Notes: generated by a model from the sequence alone, not told the origin. A DNA stretch of 64,000 nt from Mucilaginibacter glaciei (GCF_014773245.1 NZ_JACWMX010000003.1:1-64000), one strand, 5' to 3'; positions 1 to 9,106 are shown, numbered from the stretch's first letter. Program-made: numbers and translations.

Positions 1-115
1 GGATCAGTTTTGCGATCCTTGCGGCTACTGCCAGTGAAGCCGCAGCCTGGTCAGCGTAAACGCTTACCGGCAGCTTCTCATATCGCGTCTCTTCCAATAA
101 ATTTAATCTTGCCAT
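1..115 (-). CDS. NagB-like protein (glucosamine-6-phosphate deaminase family), N-terminal fragment
   Basis: Only the first 38 codons lie in the window; the gene runs off the left edge. The peptide starts MARLNLLEETRYEKLPVSVY and continues with an Ala-rich helix ending in IAKLI. This resembles the start of Bacteroidota NagB-like sugar-phosphate isomerase/deaminases, which convert glucosamine-6-phosphate to fructose-6-phosphate plus ammonia. The assignment rests on recognising this N-terminus only. No catalytic residue is visible, so a related NagB/RpiA/6-phosphogluconolactonase fold enzyme is possible. Confidence 0.55.
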   Translation of the reverse strand, partial: MARLNLLEETRYEKLPVSVYADQAAASLAVAARIAKLI

Positions 116-452
116 AAAATATTATCTAATTGTAATAGGTGTTAAAAAAACGACACAAAAAAAATCCCCACCGAAGTGAGGATTTTAAACCAATTGACTA
201 TAAAAATTAAATCCTCCACCGAGGAAAAACTAAAATGCTTATGTAATGATTGTTGTGCTGTCACTAATACAAACTTAATAAAGTATATCGTACATATCAA
301 GTACTTTTTAAAATAATTTAAAAAGGTTTTCAACACATTTATTCATTTATCTATTTTACCTAAACGTTTAATTTTTAAATTTATATTTCAATTGTCTTTA
401 AAAGTATTTAAATTCGATTGTTAATTTTAGTTCGACCCTAATTAAAACCACA
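116..452. other. AT-rich intergenic region between divergent genes
   Basis: This stretch of about 340 bases separates the leftward NagB-like gene from a rightward secreted-protein gene. It is AT-rich and contains one clear hairpin at 157-186, listed separately. A 64-codon leftward reading frame (142-336) crosses the hairpin, has no recognisable domain and looks fortuitous. I see no certain promoter. Confidence 0.5.
157..186 (-). terminator. Terminator-like hairpin upstream of the NagB-like gene
   Basis: On the minus strand an 11-bp stem with one G-U pair closes a TTCG tetraloop and is followed by eight T residues, the form of an intrinsic terminator. It lies 42 bases upstream of the NagB-like start codon and points towards that gene. 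It therefore either ends a short leader or small RNA, or acts as an attenuator. Confidence 0.6.
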
Positions 453-1115
453 TTGAATAAAATAAAACAGCTATTGCTTACGGGGATATCGTTGTTTTGC
501 GTTATGCCCGGTTTTTCGCAGGCTAAGAAAAAACCTGTTAAGAAAGCGCAGATAGTAGTTGTAAAAAAAATGCCGTATATAAGCCCGCAGCTTACCGGGT
601 TTCTGCATACCGCCGCTGCTGCTAGCGTTTCATTCACTCCGCCGCCCGGTTTTAAAGAGATTAAAGCACCCAATAATGAAGATTATACCTTTGATTACGG
701 AATGGAGTTACCCGGAATTGGGTTTGAGGTTTGGTTTCAGGTAAGATCACAAAAGGAAAATTACACTGCTTACGAGCGGTCGCTCGACAATAAAAATACG
801 CGCCAGGAAAACCCCGATTCACTTTACATTGCCTTGGGTAATGCGCAGGCGATAGCATTTAGCGGCAGCCGGGATTTTACCCCCCGTAACATACCTGCGC
901 GTATTTTAGATAGGTATAATGCAGATGCTGGTAAATCTTACCTGCTAAACCTGCCCAATATGGCGGTAACTAAACATTATAAATACGCTCTTTTAATTAC
1001 GCTGCAAAGGGACCAGATTGGCACTATACTGGCAGTTTGTTTGACCAATGAGAAAAGTCCGGAATTTTTTAAGAATATGGACAAGGCCAGCAATTGCTTA
1101 AAGTTTAAACCCTAA
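453..1115 (+). CDS. Secreted protein of unknown function
   Basis: A 220-residue protein starting at a TTG codon. No in-frame ATG gives the signal peptide, whereas the TTG start gives MNKIKQ followed by a hydrophobic stretch and a FSQA cleavage region. After the signal peptide come a Lys-rich stretch (about 24-40) and a mixed alpha/beta region. I recognise no catalytic motif. It is probably exported to the periplasm and stands alone upstream of parE. The TTG start and family are uncertain; the reading frame itself is well supported by the signal peptide and Bacteroidota-like codon use. Confidence 0.75.
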   Translation: MNKIKQLLLTGISLFCVMPGFSQAKKKPVKKAQIVVVKKMPYISPQLTGFLHTAAAASVSFTPPPGFKEIKAPNNEDYTFDYGMELPGIGFEVWFQVRSQKENYTAYERSLDNKNTRQENPDSLYIALGNAQAIAFSGSRDFTPRNIPARILDRYNADAGKSYLLNLPNMAVTKHYKYALLITLQRDQIGTILAVCLTNEKSPEFFKNMDKASNCLKFKP

Positions 1116-1172
1116 ACTATGCGAATGTTGATAAGTTGGCACATTTAAATACCAATTTAACGGGCTTACTTT

Positions 1173-1180
1173 TATTTTTG
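1173..1180 (+). promoter_or_regulatory. Probable -7 box of the parE promoter
   Basis: TATTTTTG matches the Bacteroidota -7 consensus TAnnTTTG exactly and would place the transcript start near 1185, about 36 bases before the parE start codon. The -33 element is poorly conserved (an ATTT near 1155), so the call is moderate. Confidence 0.5.
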
Positions 1181-1220
1181 CAACAAGGGCATTTCGCTTC
1201 CCCTGATTTTTGATTTAAAC

Positions 1221-3116
1221 ATGGCAGAAACTGTAAATTATAACGACGATAGTATTCGTTCGCTCGATTGGAAAGAGCACATCCGTTTACGCCCCGGTAT
1301 GTACATTGGTAAGTTGGGCGATGGCTCCGCATTTGACGATGGCGTTTACGTTTTGCTTAAAGAAATCGTAGATAACTCTATTGATGAGTTTGTGATGGGT
1401 GCCGGCAGAACGATTGACATCAACATGAGCGACCATAAAGTTGCTGTGCGTGATTATGGCCGCGGCATCCCTTTGGGTAAAGTGATAGATTGTGTATCTA
1501 AAATAAATACAGGCGGTAAGTACGATAGCAAAGCCTTCCAAAAATCGGTTGGGTTGAATGGTGTGGGTACCAAGGCAGTTAACGCACTCTCAAACTCTTT
1601 TACCGTACAATCTTACCGCGACGGGCGTACCAAAATTGCCGAGTTTGAAAAAGGTGAACTGGTACGTGACGAGCCGGAAAAGGAAACATCGCAACGCAAC
1701 GGTACGGCCATTAATTTTTTTCCGGACGACAGCATTTTTCGCCATTACCGTTTTATACCCGAATTTGTAGAGAACATGATCTGGAACTATGTGTTCCTGA
1801 ATGCCGGTTTAACCATTAATTTTAATGGACAAAAATATTTATCAGAACGCGGCCTCTATGATCTGCTGGTGCGCAACGCCGATGCCGAGAACCTGCGTTA
1901 CCCCATCATTCATCTGAAAGGCGAAGATATAGAGATTGCCATGACGCACGGCCAATCGTACGGAGAGGAATATTATTCGTTCGTGAACGGGCAGCATACC
2001 ACACAGGGCGGTACGCATCAGGCGGCCTTTCGTGAGGCGGTGGTAAAAACCATTCGCGAGTTTTATAAAAAGGAGTTCGACGCATCTGACATCCGCGCAT
2101 CTATTGTGGCGGCTGTTGCTATAAAAGTACAGGAGCCGGTATTTGAATCGCAAACTAAAACTAAACTGGGCTCACAAAACATCGGCCCGGAGGGACCGTC
2201 GGTTCGTGGTTTTATTAATGATTTCCTAAAAAAGGAACTGGATAATTACCTGCATAAAAACCCGGCGGTAGCGGATGCTTTGCTGAAACGGATCCTACAA
2301 TCTGAACGGGAACGGAAAGATATTGCCGGTATCAAAAAACTGGCTAACGACCGCGCTAAAAAAGCATCGCTGCATAACCGTAAACTGCGCGATTGTAAGC
2401 TGCATTTCGATGATAATCATGAGCGCAGGCAGGAAACGACACTGTTTATCACTGAGGGCGACTCGGCCAGCGGATCCATCACCAAATCGCGTGATGTGCA
2501 GACGCAGGCAGTATTTAGCTTGAAAGGTAAGCCGCTCAACTGCTTCGGGCTGACCAAAAAGGTGGTTTACGAGAATGAGGAATTTAACCTGTTACAGCAT
2601 GCGCTCAATATAGAGGACGGGATAGATGGGCTACGTTATAATAACATTGTGGTAGCTACCGATGCCGATGTGGATGGTATGCACATACGGTTGTTACTGA
2701 TGACCTTTTTCCTGCAATTTTTCCCCGACCTGGTAAAGGCGGGGCACGTATCGATCCTGCAAACACCTTTGTTCCGTGTGCGTAATAAAAAACAAACCAT
2801 TTATTGCTACAGCGACGAAGAACGCCGCAATGCCATTGCCAGCTTAGGCCTTAAACCCGAAATTACCCGATTTAAAGGTTTGGGAGAGATCTCGCCGGAT
2901 GAATTTGGGCTGTTTATTGGTAAAGATATCCGCTTAGATCCTGTATTTTTGAAGGATGCCAACATCAAAGCCCTGTTAGAATATTTTATGGGTAAGAACA
3001 CGCCAACCCGCCAGCAGCATATTGTAAACAACCTGCGGGTGGAGAAAGACGATGAAACTATCAATCCATTGGTTGCCGAGCAGGTGGATAGTGTGGAATT
3101 GGATGTTGCGGTGTAG
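1221..3116 (+). CDS. parE: DNA topoisomerase IV subunit B
   Basis: This is the ATPase/TOPRIM subunit of topoisomerase IV, which decatenates daughter chromosomes together with ParC. The 631 residues match the usual ParE length. The GHKL ATPase motifs are visible: EIVDNSIDE near residue 49, DYGRGIP near 75, and [14 protein letters not shown] near 112. The transducer follows, then the TOPRIM acidic motifs [10 protein letters not shown] near 413 and [10 protein letters not shown] near 487. The ATG at 1221 precedes the conserved segment [12 protein letters not shown] by the normal distance. The partner parC lies 3.2 kb downstream on the same strand, separated by six unrelated genes. A gyrB assignment is less likely because the sequence is of the Bacteroidota ParE type and lacks the GyrB insertion. 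Confidence 0.95.
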   Translation: MAETVNYNDDSIRSLDWKEHIRLRPGMYIGKLGDGSAFDDGVYVLLKEIVDNSIDEFVMGAGRTIDINMSDHKVAVRDYGRGIPLGKVIDCVSKINTGGKYDSKAFQKSVGLNGVGTKAVNALSNSFTVQSYRDGRTKIAEFEKGELVRDEPEKETSQRNGTAINFFPDDSIFRHYRFIPEFVENMIWNYVFLNAGLTINFNGQKYLSERGLYDLLVRNADAENLRYPIIHLKGEDIEIAMTHGQSYGEEYYSFVNGQHTTQGGTHQAAFREAVVKTIREFYKKEFDASDIRASIVAAVAIKVQEPVFESQTKTKLGSQNIGPEGPSVRGFINDFLKKELDNYLHKNPAVADALLKRILQSERERKDIAGIKKLANDRAKKASLHNRKLRDCKLHFDDNHERRQETTLFITEGDSASGSITKSRDVQTQAVFSLKGKPLNCFGLTKKVVYENEEFNLLQHALNIEDGIDGLRYNNIVVATDADVDGMHIRLLLMTFFLQFFPDLVKAGHVSILQTPLFRVRNKKQTIYCYSDEERRNAIASLGLKPEITRFKGLGEISPDEFGLFIGKDIRLDPVFLKDANIKALLEYFMGKNTPTRQQHIVNNLRVEKDDETINPLVAEQVDSVELDVAV

Positions 3117-3177
3117 TTTGGTTTCTATTTAAATAACTCCTATCTTGTATGCCCCTCTTTTTTGAGCGGCTACGAGA

Positions 3178-3672
3178 ATGACAAAACACGAAATAAAAAT
3201 AGCCTTTACCGACTTCGACTCTGTGGAGGAGTTAATCCCGGCCGATCTTCAGCTTTGCCTGGAGGCAGAAAAAGCACTGGCATCTTCCCACTCACCGTAT
3301 TCTAAATTTAAGGTTGGCGCTGCCCTTTTGCTCAAAAGCGGAAAGATCTTACACGGAAGTAACCAGGAGAATGTAGCCTATCCATCCGGACTTTGTGCGG
3401 AGCGAGTGGCCCTATTCCATTGGAGCGCCAATCACTCCGATGATCCAATTGTAAGTATGGCGGTTACCGCCCACACCAACGAGTTCCCTATACTTAAACC
3501 GGTAACGTGTTGCGGTGGTTGCCTGCAGGTAATGGCCGAATGCGAAAAAAGACAAAACAGCCCGATGAAGGTTTTGTTATACTGCATTGATGGCCCGGTT
3601 TGGGTATTAGATGGGGTAGACAGCTTGATGCCGTTTGCCTTTTTTGAAGAACGCTTAGTACAATCTACATGA
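3178..3672 (+). CDS. cdd: Cytidine deaminase
   Basis: Hydrolytic deaminase converting cytidine or deoxycytidine to the uridine form in pyrimidine salvage. The protein has 164 residues, close to homotetrameric CDAs with a short N-terminal extension. The zinc site is visible as CAERVALF (Cys and catalytic Glu) near residue 78 and CCGGCLQ near 110. The second motif differs from the usual PCGxCRQ because Leu replaces Arg, a variation seen in Bacteroidota enzymes. The stop overlaps the next start as ATGA, so the SGNH hydrolase gene is translationally coupled to it. Confidence 0.93.
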   Translation: MTKHEIKIAFTDFDSVEELIPADLQLCLEAEKALASSHSPYSKFKVGAALLLKSGKILHGSNQENVAYPSGLCAERVALFHWSANHSDDPIVSMAVTAHTNEFPILKPVTCCGGCLQVMAECEKRQNSPMKVLLYCIDGPVWVLDGVDSLMPFAFFEERLVQST

Positions 3673-4325
3673 AATTTAAAATAATACTGCTTTTAGTTTT
3701 AGCCGTTACCGGTGTTGCACATGCGCAAACTGGTTTCCCTTTTGATAACGAGATCCGCGATTTTAAGGCGCAGGATAGCATTAGCATGCCCGCAAAAAAT
3801 GGTATCCTGTTTATTGGTAGTTCGTCTATCCGTAAATGGACAGATCTGGAATCGCGCTTTAGCGACCTGCCCATTATCAGGCGGGGCGTAGGCGGCTGCA
3901 CGCTGGAACAATTGACTGAATATTTTACACCTTATATTTTATTCCCCTACAAGCCACGGAAAGTATTTATTTACGCCGGAGAGAATGATATTGCCGAAGG
4001 GAAAAGCGGGGTGTTTGTGGCTCAGGAGTTTATTAAACTGTGGGGTATGCTGCAAAAAAAACTACCGAAGGCCGATATCTACTTTATGTCGGTTAAGCCG
4101 AGCCCAAGCAGGGCCAAGTATTTCGACCAGGTTAATGCCGCTAACCGGCTGATCAGAATCTACTTATTAAGCCGTACGAAAGGCCACTTTATTGATGTGT
4201 CTACACCTATATTACATCCGGCAACCAAACAGCCTAACCCAGCATTATTTGAAAGCGATATGCTGCACCTAAATAAAGCCGGCTATGATAAATGGCAGGC
4301 CGCGTTAACGCCTTGGGTAAAATAA
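3669..4325 (+). CDS. SGNH/GDSL-type esterase or lipase, secreted
   Basis: A 218-residue hydrolase with a signal peptide (MKFKIILLLVLAVTGVAHAQ). SGNH blocks are recognisable: GSSSIRKW holds the catalytic Ser (block I), GGCTLEQL supplies the block II Gly, GENDI the block III Asn, and DMLHLNKAGY the block V Asp and His. It probably de-esterifies acetylated carbohydrates or lipids in the periplasm; the substrate cannot be read from the sequence. It overlaps cdd by four bases and is followed directly by a hairpin terminator. Confidence 0.9.
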   Translation: MKFKIILLLVLAVTGVAHAQTGFPFDNEIRDFKAQDSISMPAKNGILFIGSSSIRKWTDLESRFSDLPIIRRGVGGCTLEQLTEYFTPYILFPYKPRKVFIYAGENDIAEGKSGVFVAQEFIKLWGMLQKKLPKADIYFMSVKPSPSRAKYFDQVNAANRLIRIYLLSRTKGHFIDVSTPILHPATKQPNPALFESDMLHLNKAGYDKWQAALTPWVK

Positions 4326-4328
4326 AAA

Positions 4329-4355
4329 AAGCTGCCGGCATCATACCGGCAGCTT
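4329..4355. terminator. Bidirectional hairpin terminator
   Basis: A perfect 10-bp inverted repeat, AAGCTGCCGG with CCGGCAGCTT around a 7-base loop, lies between convergent genes. It is preceded by a run of A that would form a U-tract on the minus strand. It can serve the SGNH gene and the opposing gene. Confidence 0.8.
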
Positions 4356-4381
4356 ACACTTAACACACTAATTAACTATTT

Positions 4382-4810
4382 CTATTTAAATACGCTGTAA
4401 ACGCTGGTTATTTTCCAACCGGCGCCGGTATTGGCAATGGTCACGTAATTGCTGCGTACAAAATTGTCGTATTGCATATCTACCCGCACCATTGCAATGT
4501 CGTTGCTGCTTTCTACTACGTGGGTACTGGTTAAACAGCTTTGCTGTACGTTACGGTCTTTTCTCATAAAGTCAAGCATTTCTTTTTTGTCGAAGCTTAA
4601 TACATCGTTTCCGCGCAGCATGCTAAATTTTACGGATTTATCCAGGACATCACTCAGTCCGTCCATTTTACCGCGGGTAATCGCATTGATATAAGTATTT
4701 ACGGCGTATGTTTTGGTCAGGTTATCATTAACGGGAGGGGTGTGGGCCTTAACGGTTCCGCCGATAATAAGCAGTGCTAAACCCAACATAATTGATTTTA
4801 AAGTTTTCAT
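4382..4810 (-). CDS. Secreted SnoaL/NTF2-like (Lumazine_bd_2-type) protein
   Basis: From the ATG at 4810 the protein has 142 residues with a clean signal peptide (MKTLKSIMLGLALLIIGGTV, cut near AHT). The remainder looks like an NTF2-like cone: TYAVNTYINAITRGKMDGLSD, a central strand pair, and the final GWKITSVYSVFK typical of Bacteroidota putative lumazine-binding proteins. The reading frame stays open for a further 35 codons upstream, but that part lacks secretion features and runs through intergenic sequence. Function is unknown; such proteins are often assigned as small-molecule-binding periplasmic proteins. Confidence 0.8.
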   Translation of the reverse strand: MKTLKSIMLGLALLIIGGTVKAHTPPVNDNLTKTYAVNTYINAITRGKMDGLSDVLDKSVKFSMLRGNDVLSFDKKEMLDFMRKDRNVQQSCLTSTHVVESSNDIAMVRVDMQYDNFVRSNYVTIANTGAGWKITSVYSVFK

Positions 4811-4950
4811 GGTTTTTGTTTTTGAGGTTTGTTGTAATTTATTTACATCTATAAGATGCCTGTAAATTGATAACGTTACAGCCGAAAGTGTTAAAACCGT
4901 TGATTTAACAAACATTTAACATTAACCTTTTTTATCCCTTACATTTGGCT

Positions 4951-5466
4951 ATGGTCGATTTTAATACCATCATCCTGCAATTCGGGGAGTTTGGCGACAA
5001 AACCGGGTGGACGTATATTGAGATCCCGGCAGATGTGTCGAAGCAAATAAAACCCGGCGAAAAGCGGGCTTACCGGGTAAAGGGGTTTTTGGACAATTTC
5101 GCCTTCGCAGGTAAATCCTTACTTCCTCATGGCGATGGGAATTATATTTTACCGGTAAACGCCGACATGCGCAAGGGTGTTCATAAAAATAAGGGTGCCA
5201 TGTTAAGGGTACGGCTGGAACATGATGCCGATTTTAAAATAGAAATGCCGGATGATTTACAGGATTGCTTTGATTACGAACAGCCGGAAGCACTGGAGTA
5301 TTTTAATGGCTTATCTAAGTCGCACCGTGGCTATTTTATCAAGTGGATCAACGACGCCAAAACAGAACAGACCCGTGCCAACCGGATAGCACAAACCCTC
5401 GGCGCAGCGGTTAGGCGAATGGATTATGGCGCAATGTTAAGGGAGCAGAAAAAGTTGAGGGAGTAG
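4951..5466 (+). CDS. DUF1905 plus YdeI/OmdA-family protein
   Basis: A 171-residue cytoplasmic protein. The first half (about residues 4-95, including GWTYIEIPADV and PVNADMRKGV) matches DUF1905. The C-terminal part, with LSKSHRGYFIKWINDAKTEQTRANRI, matches the YdeI/OmpD-associated (OmdA) domain sometimes linked to bacteriocin protection; biochemical function is unknown. ATG at 4951 is preferred over an in-frame TTG two codons earlier. It faces the PIN toxin gene tail to tail with a 10-base gap. Confidence 0.85.
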   Translation: MVDFNTIILQFGEFGDKTGWTYIEIPADVSKQIKPGEKRAYRVKGFLDNFAFAGKSLLPHGDGNYILPVNADMRKGVHKNKGAMLRVRLEHDADFKIEMPDDLQDCFDYEQPEALEYFNGLSKSHRGYFIKWINDAKTEQTRANRIAQTLGAAVRRMDYGAMLREQKKLRE

Positions 5467-5476
5467 ATTGAGTAAA

Positions 5477-5893
5477 CTACAAACGATTAATGAATTCTTT
5501 GGGGCCGATAACTTGTAATGCCGGTATACCGTTTTTCTGCAACTGTTTATCCCTTGTTACAAAATAATCTAATTTGTGATGAATTGCTGTATAGTATTGT
5601 AAAGCATCTTCTACATCATCTATCTTAGAATGTAATGCAAGCAAAGCGATGTCGTGTGTGATGTCTATAACTACAACGTCTGTTAACAGAACTAAAAGTA
5701 ATTCTTTAGTTTTTTCTGCGCCATAGGCTTTTGAGATCCAATAACCAATAATATGTAAAACTGACGATGTTATAAATCCTTCTACATAACCTTTTTGGAC
5801 CATTTCGACAATCTCTTCAGCATCCTCGTAGTCGTCTCTTTTAAGGGCGTAATCAATTAAAATATTGGCATCTAAAAATATTCTATAAGCCAT
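5477..5893 (-). CDS. PIN-domain ribonuclease toxin (VapC-like)
   Basis: A 138-residue PIN-fold protein, the predicted Mg2+-dependent RNase toxin of a type II toxin-antitoxin pair. The acidic residues expected of the fold are seen at D8 (FLDANILID), D96 in DDVEDALQY and D115 in FVTRDKQL. The second acidic position usually found near residue 45 is Ser-rich here. The gene overlaps the upstream antitoxin by 11 bases, so the two are co-translated. Cellular targets are not predictable. Confidence 0.88.
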   Translation of the reverse strand: MAYRIFLDANILIDYALKRDDYEDAEEIVEMVQKGYVEGFITSSVLHIIGYWISKAYGAEKTKELLLVLLTDVVVIDITHDIALLALHSKIDDVEDALQYYTAIHHKLDYFVTRDKQLQKNGIPALQVIGPKEFINRL

Positions 5894-6119
5894 GTTTTTT
5901 ATTTTGATAGTATAGCTCTTTCAAATCTGCTTTTGGGTCAATGTTATGCGGCCCGAGTTTTTCTACCATATCCATAAATGTTTCGCGCTTTGCAGGTTTT
6001 GTGAGGTTTTTAAAATATGCTTCTACTAAATTAGATACACTTGTGTTTTTTTTCTCGGCATATTTCTTCATGCTCGTTAATAAGCTATCCTCTATTGTTA
6101 AGTTCAATCGGCTTTTCAT
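5883..6119 (-). CDS. DUF6364-type ribbon-helix-helix antitoxin
   Basis: A 78-residue protein beginning MKSRLNLTIEDSLL, one strand followed by two helices (KKYAEKKNTS then VSNLVEAYFKNL), the layout of ribbon-helix-helix DNA-binding antitoxins of the DUF6364 family. The C-terminal 40 residues are extended and charged, as expected for a toxin-wrapping tail. Gene order (antitoxin first) and the 11-base overlap with the PIN gene support the pairing. It probably represses its own promoter between 6120 and 6270. Confidence 0.85.
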   Translation of the reverse strand: MKSRLNLTIEDSLLTSMKKYAEKKNTSVSNLVEAYFKNLTKPAKRETFMDMVEKLGPHNIDPKADLKELYYQNKKHGL

Positions 6120-6270
6120 ATTACTAATATACGTATATTTTTAAATGATGCGCATGTCACGTTTTAATGTTAATAAAAATTAAGTTAGATATTCGCAATC
6201 CGTCTGCCTCAATATCTAATTTTCTGCACATTATCTTATCTTTACCCATCCAAATTTTTTTAGCTAACGA

Positions 6271-9090
6271 ATGAGCGAAGATCTAAACAATCCCGATAGT
6301 CCTGACCATATAGAAGACACTAAACTTCAGAAAATTACCTCTCTTGACGGACTGTACGAAAACTGGTTCCTGGATTATGCATCCTATGTCATATTAGACC
6401 GTGCTGTTCCACACATCAACGATGGCCTAAAGCCTGTTCAGCGCCGTATCCTGCATTCGTTAAAGGAAATGGACGACGGGCGTTTTAACAAAGCTGCCAA
6501 CGTTATCGGTAACACCATGAAGTATCACCCGCACGGTGATGCCTCTATCGGTGATGCCATGGTGCAGATAGGCCAAAAAAACCTGCTGATAGATTGCCAG
6601 GGTAACTGGGGTGACCCGGTAACGGGCGACTCGGCAGCTGCCCCGCGCTATATCGAAGCACGTCTGTCTAAATTCGCTTTAGACGTTGTTTTCAACCCGG
6701 ATACTACCGTTTGGCAGGCCAGTTATGACGGCCGTAACCGCGAGCCAATCACCCTGCCCGTAAAGTTTCCACTGCTATTAGCGCAAGGTGCCGAGGGTAT
6801 TGCGGTGGGTTTGGCTACCAAGATATTACCACATAATTTCATTGAATTAATTGATGCATCTGTCGCTGTGTTAAACGGCAACAGGCCGAATTTACTGCCC
6901 GATTTCCCAACAGGCGGTATGGCCGATGCTTCGGCTTACAACGAAGGTCAGCGTGGCGGTAAAGTGAGGGTACGCGCCAAGATCATTGAGCGGGATAAGA
7001 AGACATTGACCATTACCGAGATTCCCTTTACCACCACAACCGGCGGGTTGATTGACAGCGTAATATCTGCCAACGATAAGGGTAAGATCAAGATCAAAAA
7101 AATAGAGGATAACACGGCGCAGAATGTCGAGATCGTGATTCACCTGGCGCCGGGCATCTCGCCCGATGTAACTATTGATGCTTTGTACGCCTTTACCGAT
7201 TGCGAGGTGTCTATTTCGCCCAATACCTGTGTAATTCAAAGCGATAAGCCACGCTTTATGAGCGTGAACGATATGCTTACCGAAAGCACCTTCTATACAA
7301 AAGAGCTTTTAAAACAAGAACTGGAGATCAAGCTTAGGGAGTTGATGGAGAAGATCTTCTTCAGCTCGCTCTTGAAAATCTTTATCCAGGAGGGCATGTA
7401 CAAACACGCCGACTACGAAAGCTCGAAAGATTTTGAAGAGGTAGTAGGCGTGTTGAACAGGTTATTCGAGCCGTTCTTCCCGCAATTCTACCGGCTTATC
7501 ACCAATGAAGATTATAAAAAGCTGATTGATAAACCGATGAGCAGCATTACGCGTTTCGATGTTAAGAAAACGGACGAGCAGATCAAAGCCCTGGAGGCCG
7601 AGATCAAAACGGTTAAAAATCACCTTAAACACCTTACCGATTACACCATTGCATGGTTCGAAAAGCTGAAAGAAAAGTATGGCAAAGACAGGGGCCGCAA
7701 AACCGAACTGCGCACCTTTGACAGGGTGGAGGCATCGCAGGTAGCTTTAGCCAATGTGAAATTGTATGTGAACCGGGTTGATGGCTTTATAGGCTCGGGG
7801 CTGAAGAAAGACGAGTTTGTTTGCGATTGCTCGGATATTGACGAGATCATTGTATTCCGCGCAGATGGCCGCTTCATCGTGACCAAAGTGCAGGACAAAG
7901 TTTTTGTAGGTAAGGATATAGAGCATGTAGCCGTATTTAAAAAGAACGACGAGCGCACCGTTTATAACATGATCTATAAAGACGGGCAAAGCGGCGTAAG
8001 CTACATCAAACGTTTCTCGGTAACGGGCGTAACCCGCGATAAGGAGTACGACCTGACAAAAGGCAGTAAAGGCTCAAAAATGCTGTACTTTACCGCCAAC
8101 CCAAATGGCGAAGCCGAAATAATTACCGTTCAGCTAAAACCGCATGCTAAATTAAAGAAACTGAATTTCGACGAGGATTTTGCATCCTTAGCTATTAAAG
8201 GCCGCGCATCTATTGGTAATATGGTGACCAAATACCCGGTCAAAAAGGTGCTGCTAAAAAGTAAGGGCATCAGTACGCTGGCCGGTCGCAAGATCTGGTA
8301 TGACGATATCCTGAAACGCCTCAATGCAGATGGCCGTGGCAAATATCTTGGCGAATTTGACGGCGACGACCGCATATTGAACCTGTTAAGCAATGGTTTA
8401 TATGAGCTAACCAGTTTCGACCTCAATAATCACTTTGATGATAAGATGATCCTGATCGAGAAGTACGATCCTGCCAAGGTTTTCGCGGTGGTGCATTACG
8501 AGGGTAAATCAAAGAATTACATGGTGAAACGCTTTGTATTCGAGAATACCGTTATTGGTAAGCAAACCAGCATTATCAGCGAAGAAAGCGGGTCTAAATT
8601 GGTAATCATATCCGGCGCAGCGCAGCCTGTTGTGAAAATAGAGCAACTCAAAGGCAAGAGCCTGGTAGAAGAAATGGCCGAACTGAACCTTACCGACTTG
8701 ATTGATGTGAAGGGGATGAAAGCGATGGGTAACCGCCTGTCGGTACACCAGGTAAAAAGTGTAGAACTGATTGCCGAACATGACGACGAAAGCGACGTGC
8801 CAGACCCTGCACCGGATACGGTAGAAGATACCGAGATCACCATCACCGCAGAAGACAAGGATGCGATAGATGCGGCCCCGGCTGTAGCACCACAAGTTAT
8901 GCAATCTGCGTCCGTAAATCCCGTTATAGAACAACAACTTGAGGAGCCAAAGGCGGAGGCTAAACCGAAAATGGAAGGACCAGAGCCCACGGAATCAAAG
9001 CCGGAGAAACCTGTTAAGAAAGTAGATTTTGAAATTACCAACCCGGATGATATTGATATTGATGACAAAGGCCAGCTGGGCTTATTTTAA
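6271..9090 (+). CDS. parC: DNA topoisomerase IV subunit A
   Basis: The 939-residue breakage-reunion subunit. The winged-helix HPHGDASIGDAMV lies at 86-98 and the catalytic Tyr is Y127 in AAAPRYIEARL. A coiled-coil tower follows around 450-480 and a beta-pinwheel-like C-terminal region spans about 510-830. At the position equivalent to GyrA Ser83 there is Ala (A91), while the acidic residue (D95) is kept. A Pro/Glu/Lys-rich linker of about 100 residues ends in QLGLF, which resembles a sliding-clamp-binding peptide. A TATCTTTA sequence at 6237-6244 is a near-consensus -7 box. The downstream GH35 gene starts 16 bases after the stop. Confidence 0.95.
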   Translation: MSEDLNNPDSPDHIEDTKLQKITSLDGLYENWFLDYASYVILDRAVPHINDGLKPVQRRILHSLKEMDDGRFNKAANVIGNTMKYHPHGDASIGDAMVQIGQKNLLIDCQGNWGDPVTGDSAAAPRYIEARLSKFALDVVFNPDTTVWQASYDGRNREPITLPVKFPLLLAQGAEGIAVGLATKILPHNFIELIDASVAVLNGNRPNLLPDFPTGGMADASAYNEGQRGGKVRVRAKIIERDKKTLTITEIPFTTTTGGLIDSVISANDKGKIKIKKIEDNTAQNVEIVIHLAPGISPDVTIDALYAFTDCEVSISPNTCVIQSDKPRFMSVNDMLTESTFYTKELLKQELEIKLRELMEKIFFSSLLKIFIQEGMYKHADYESSKDFEEVVGVLNRLFEPFFPQFYRLITNEDYKKLIDKPMSSITRFDVKKTDEQIKALEAEIKTVKNHLKHLTDYTIAWFEKLKEKYGKDRGRKTELRTFDRVEASQVALANVKLYVNRVDGFIGSGLKKDEFVCDCSDIDEIIVFRADGRFIVTKVQDKVFVGKDIEHVAVFKKNDERTVYNMIYKDGQSGVSYIKRFSVTGVTRDKEYDLTKGSKGSKMLYFTANPNGEAEIITVQLKPHAKLKKLNFDEDFASLAIKGRASIGNMVTKYPVKKVLLKSKGISTLAGRKIWYDDILKRLNADGRGKYLGEFDGDDRILNLLSNGLYELTSFDLNNHFDDKMILIEKYDPAKVFAVVHYEGKSKNYMVKRFVFENTVIGKQTSIISEESGSKLVIISGAAQPVVKIEQLKGKSLVEEMAELNLTDLIDVKGMKAMGNRLSVHQVKSVELIAEHDDESDVPDPAPDTVEDTEITITAEDKDAIDAAPAVAPQVMQSASVNPVIEQQLEEPKAEAKPKMEGPEPTESKPEKPVKKVDFEITNPDDIDIDDKGQLGLF

Positions 9091-9106
9091 TTGTTAAGAG
9101 TTTTAT

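Noticed and set aside
142..336. A 64-codon leftward ORF upstream of the NagB-like gene
   Set aside because: AT-rich, crosses a terminator hairpin and has no recognisable family.
8517..9068. A 183-codon leftward frame opposite the parC tail
   Set aside because: Ser/Ile/Thr-rich translation of the reverse of a Pro/Glu/Asp-rich linker; no protein features.
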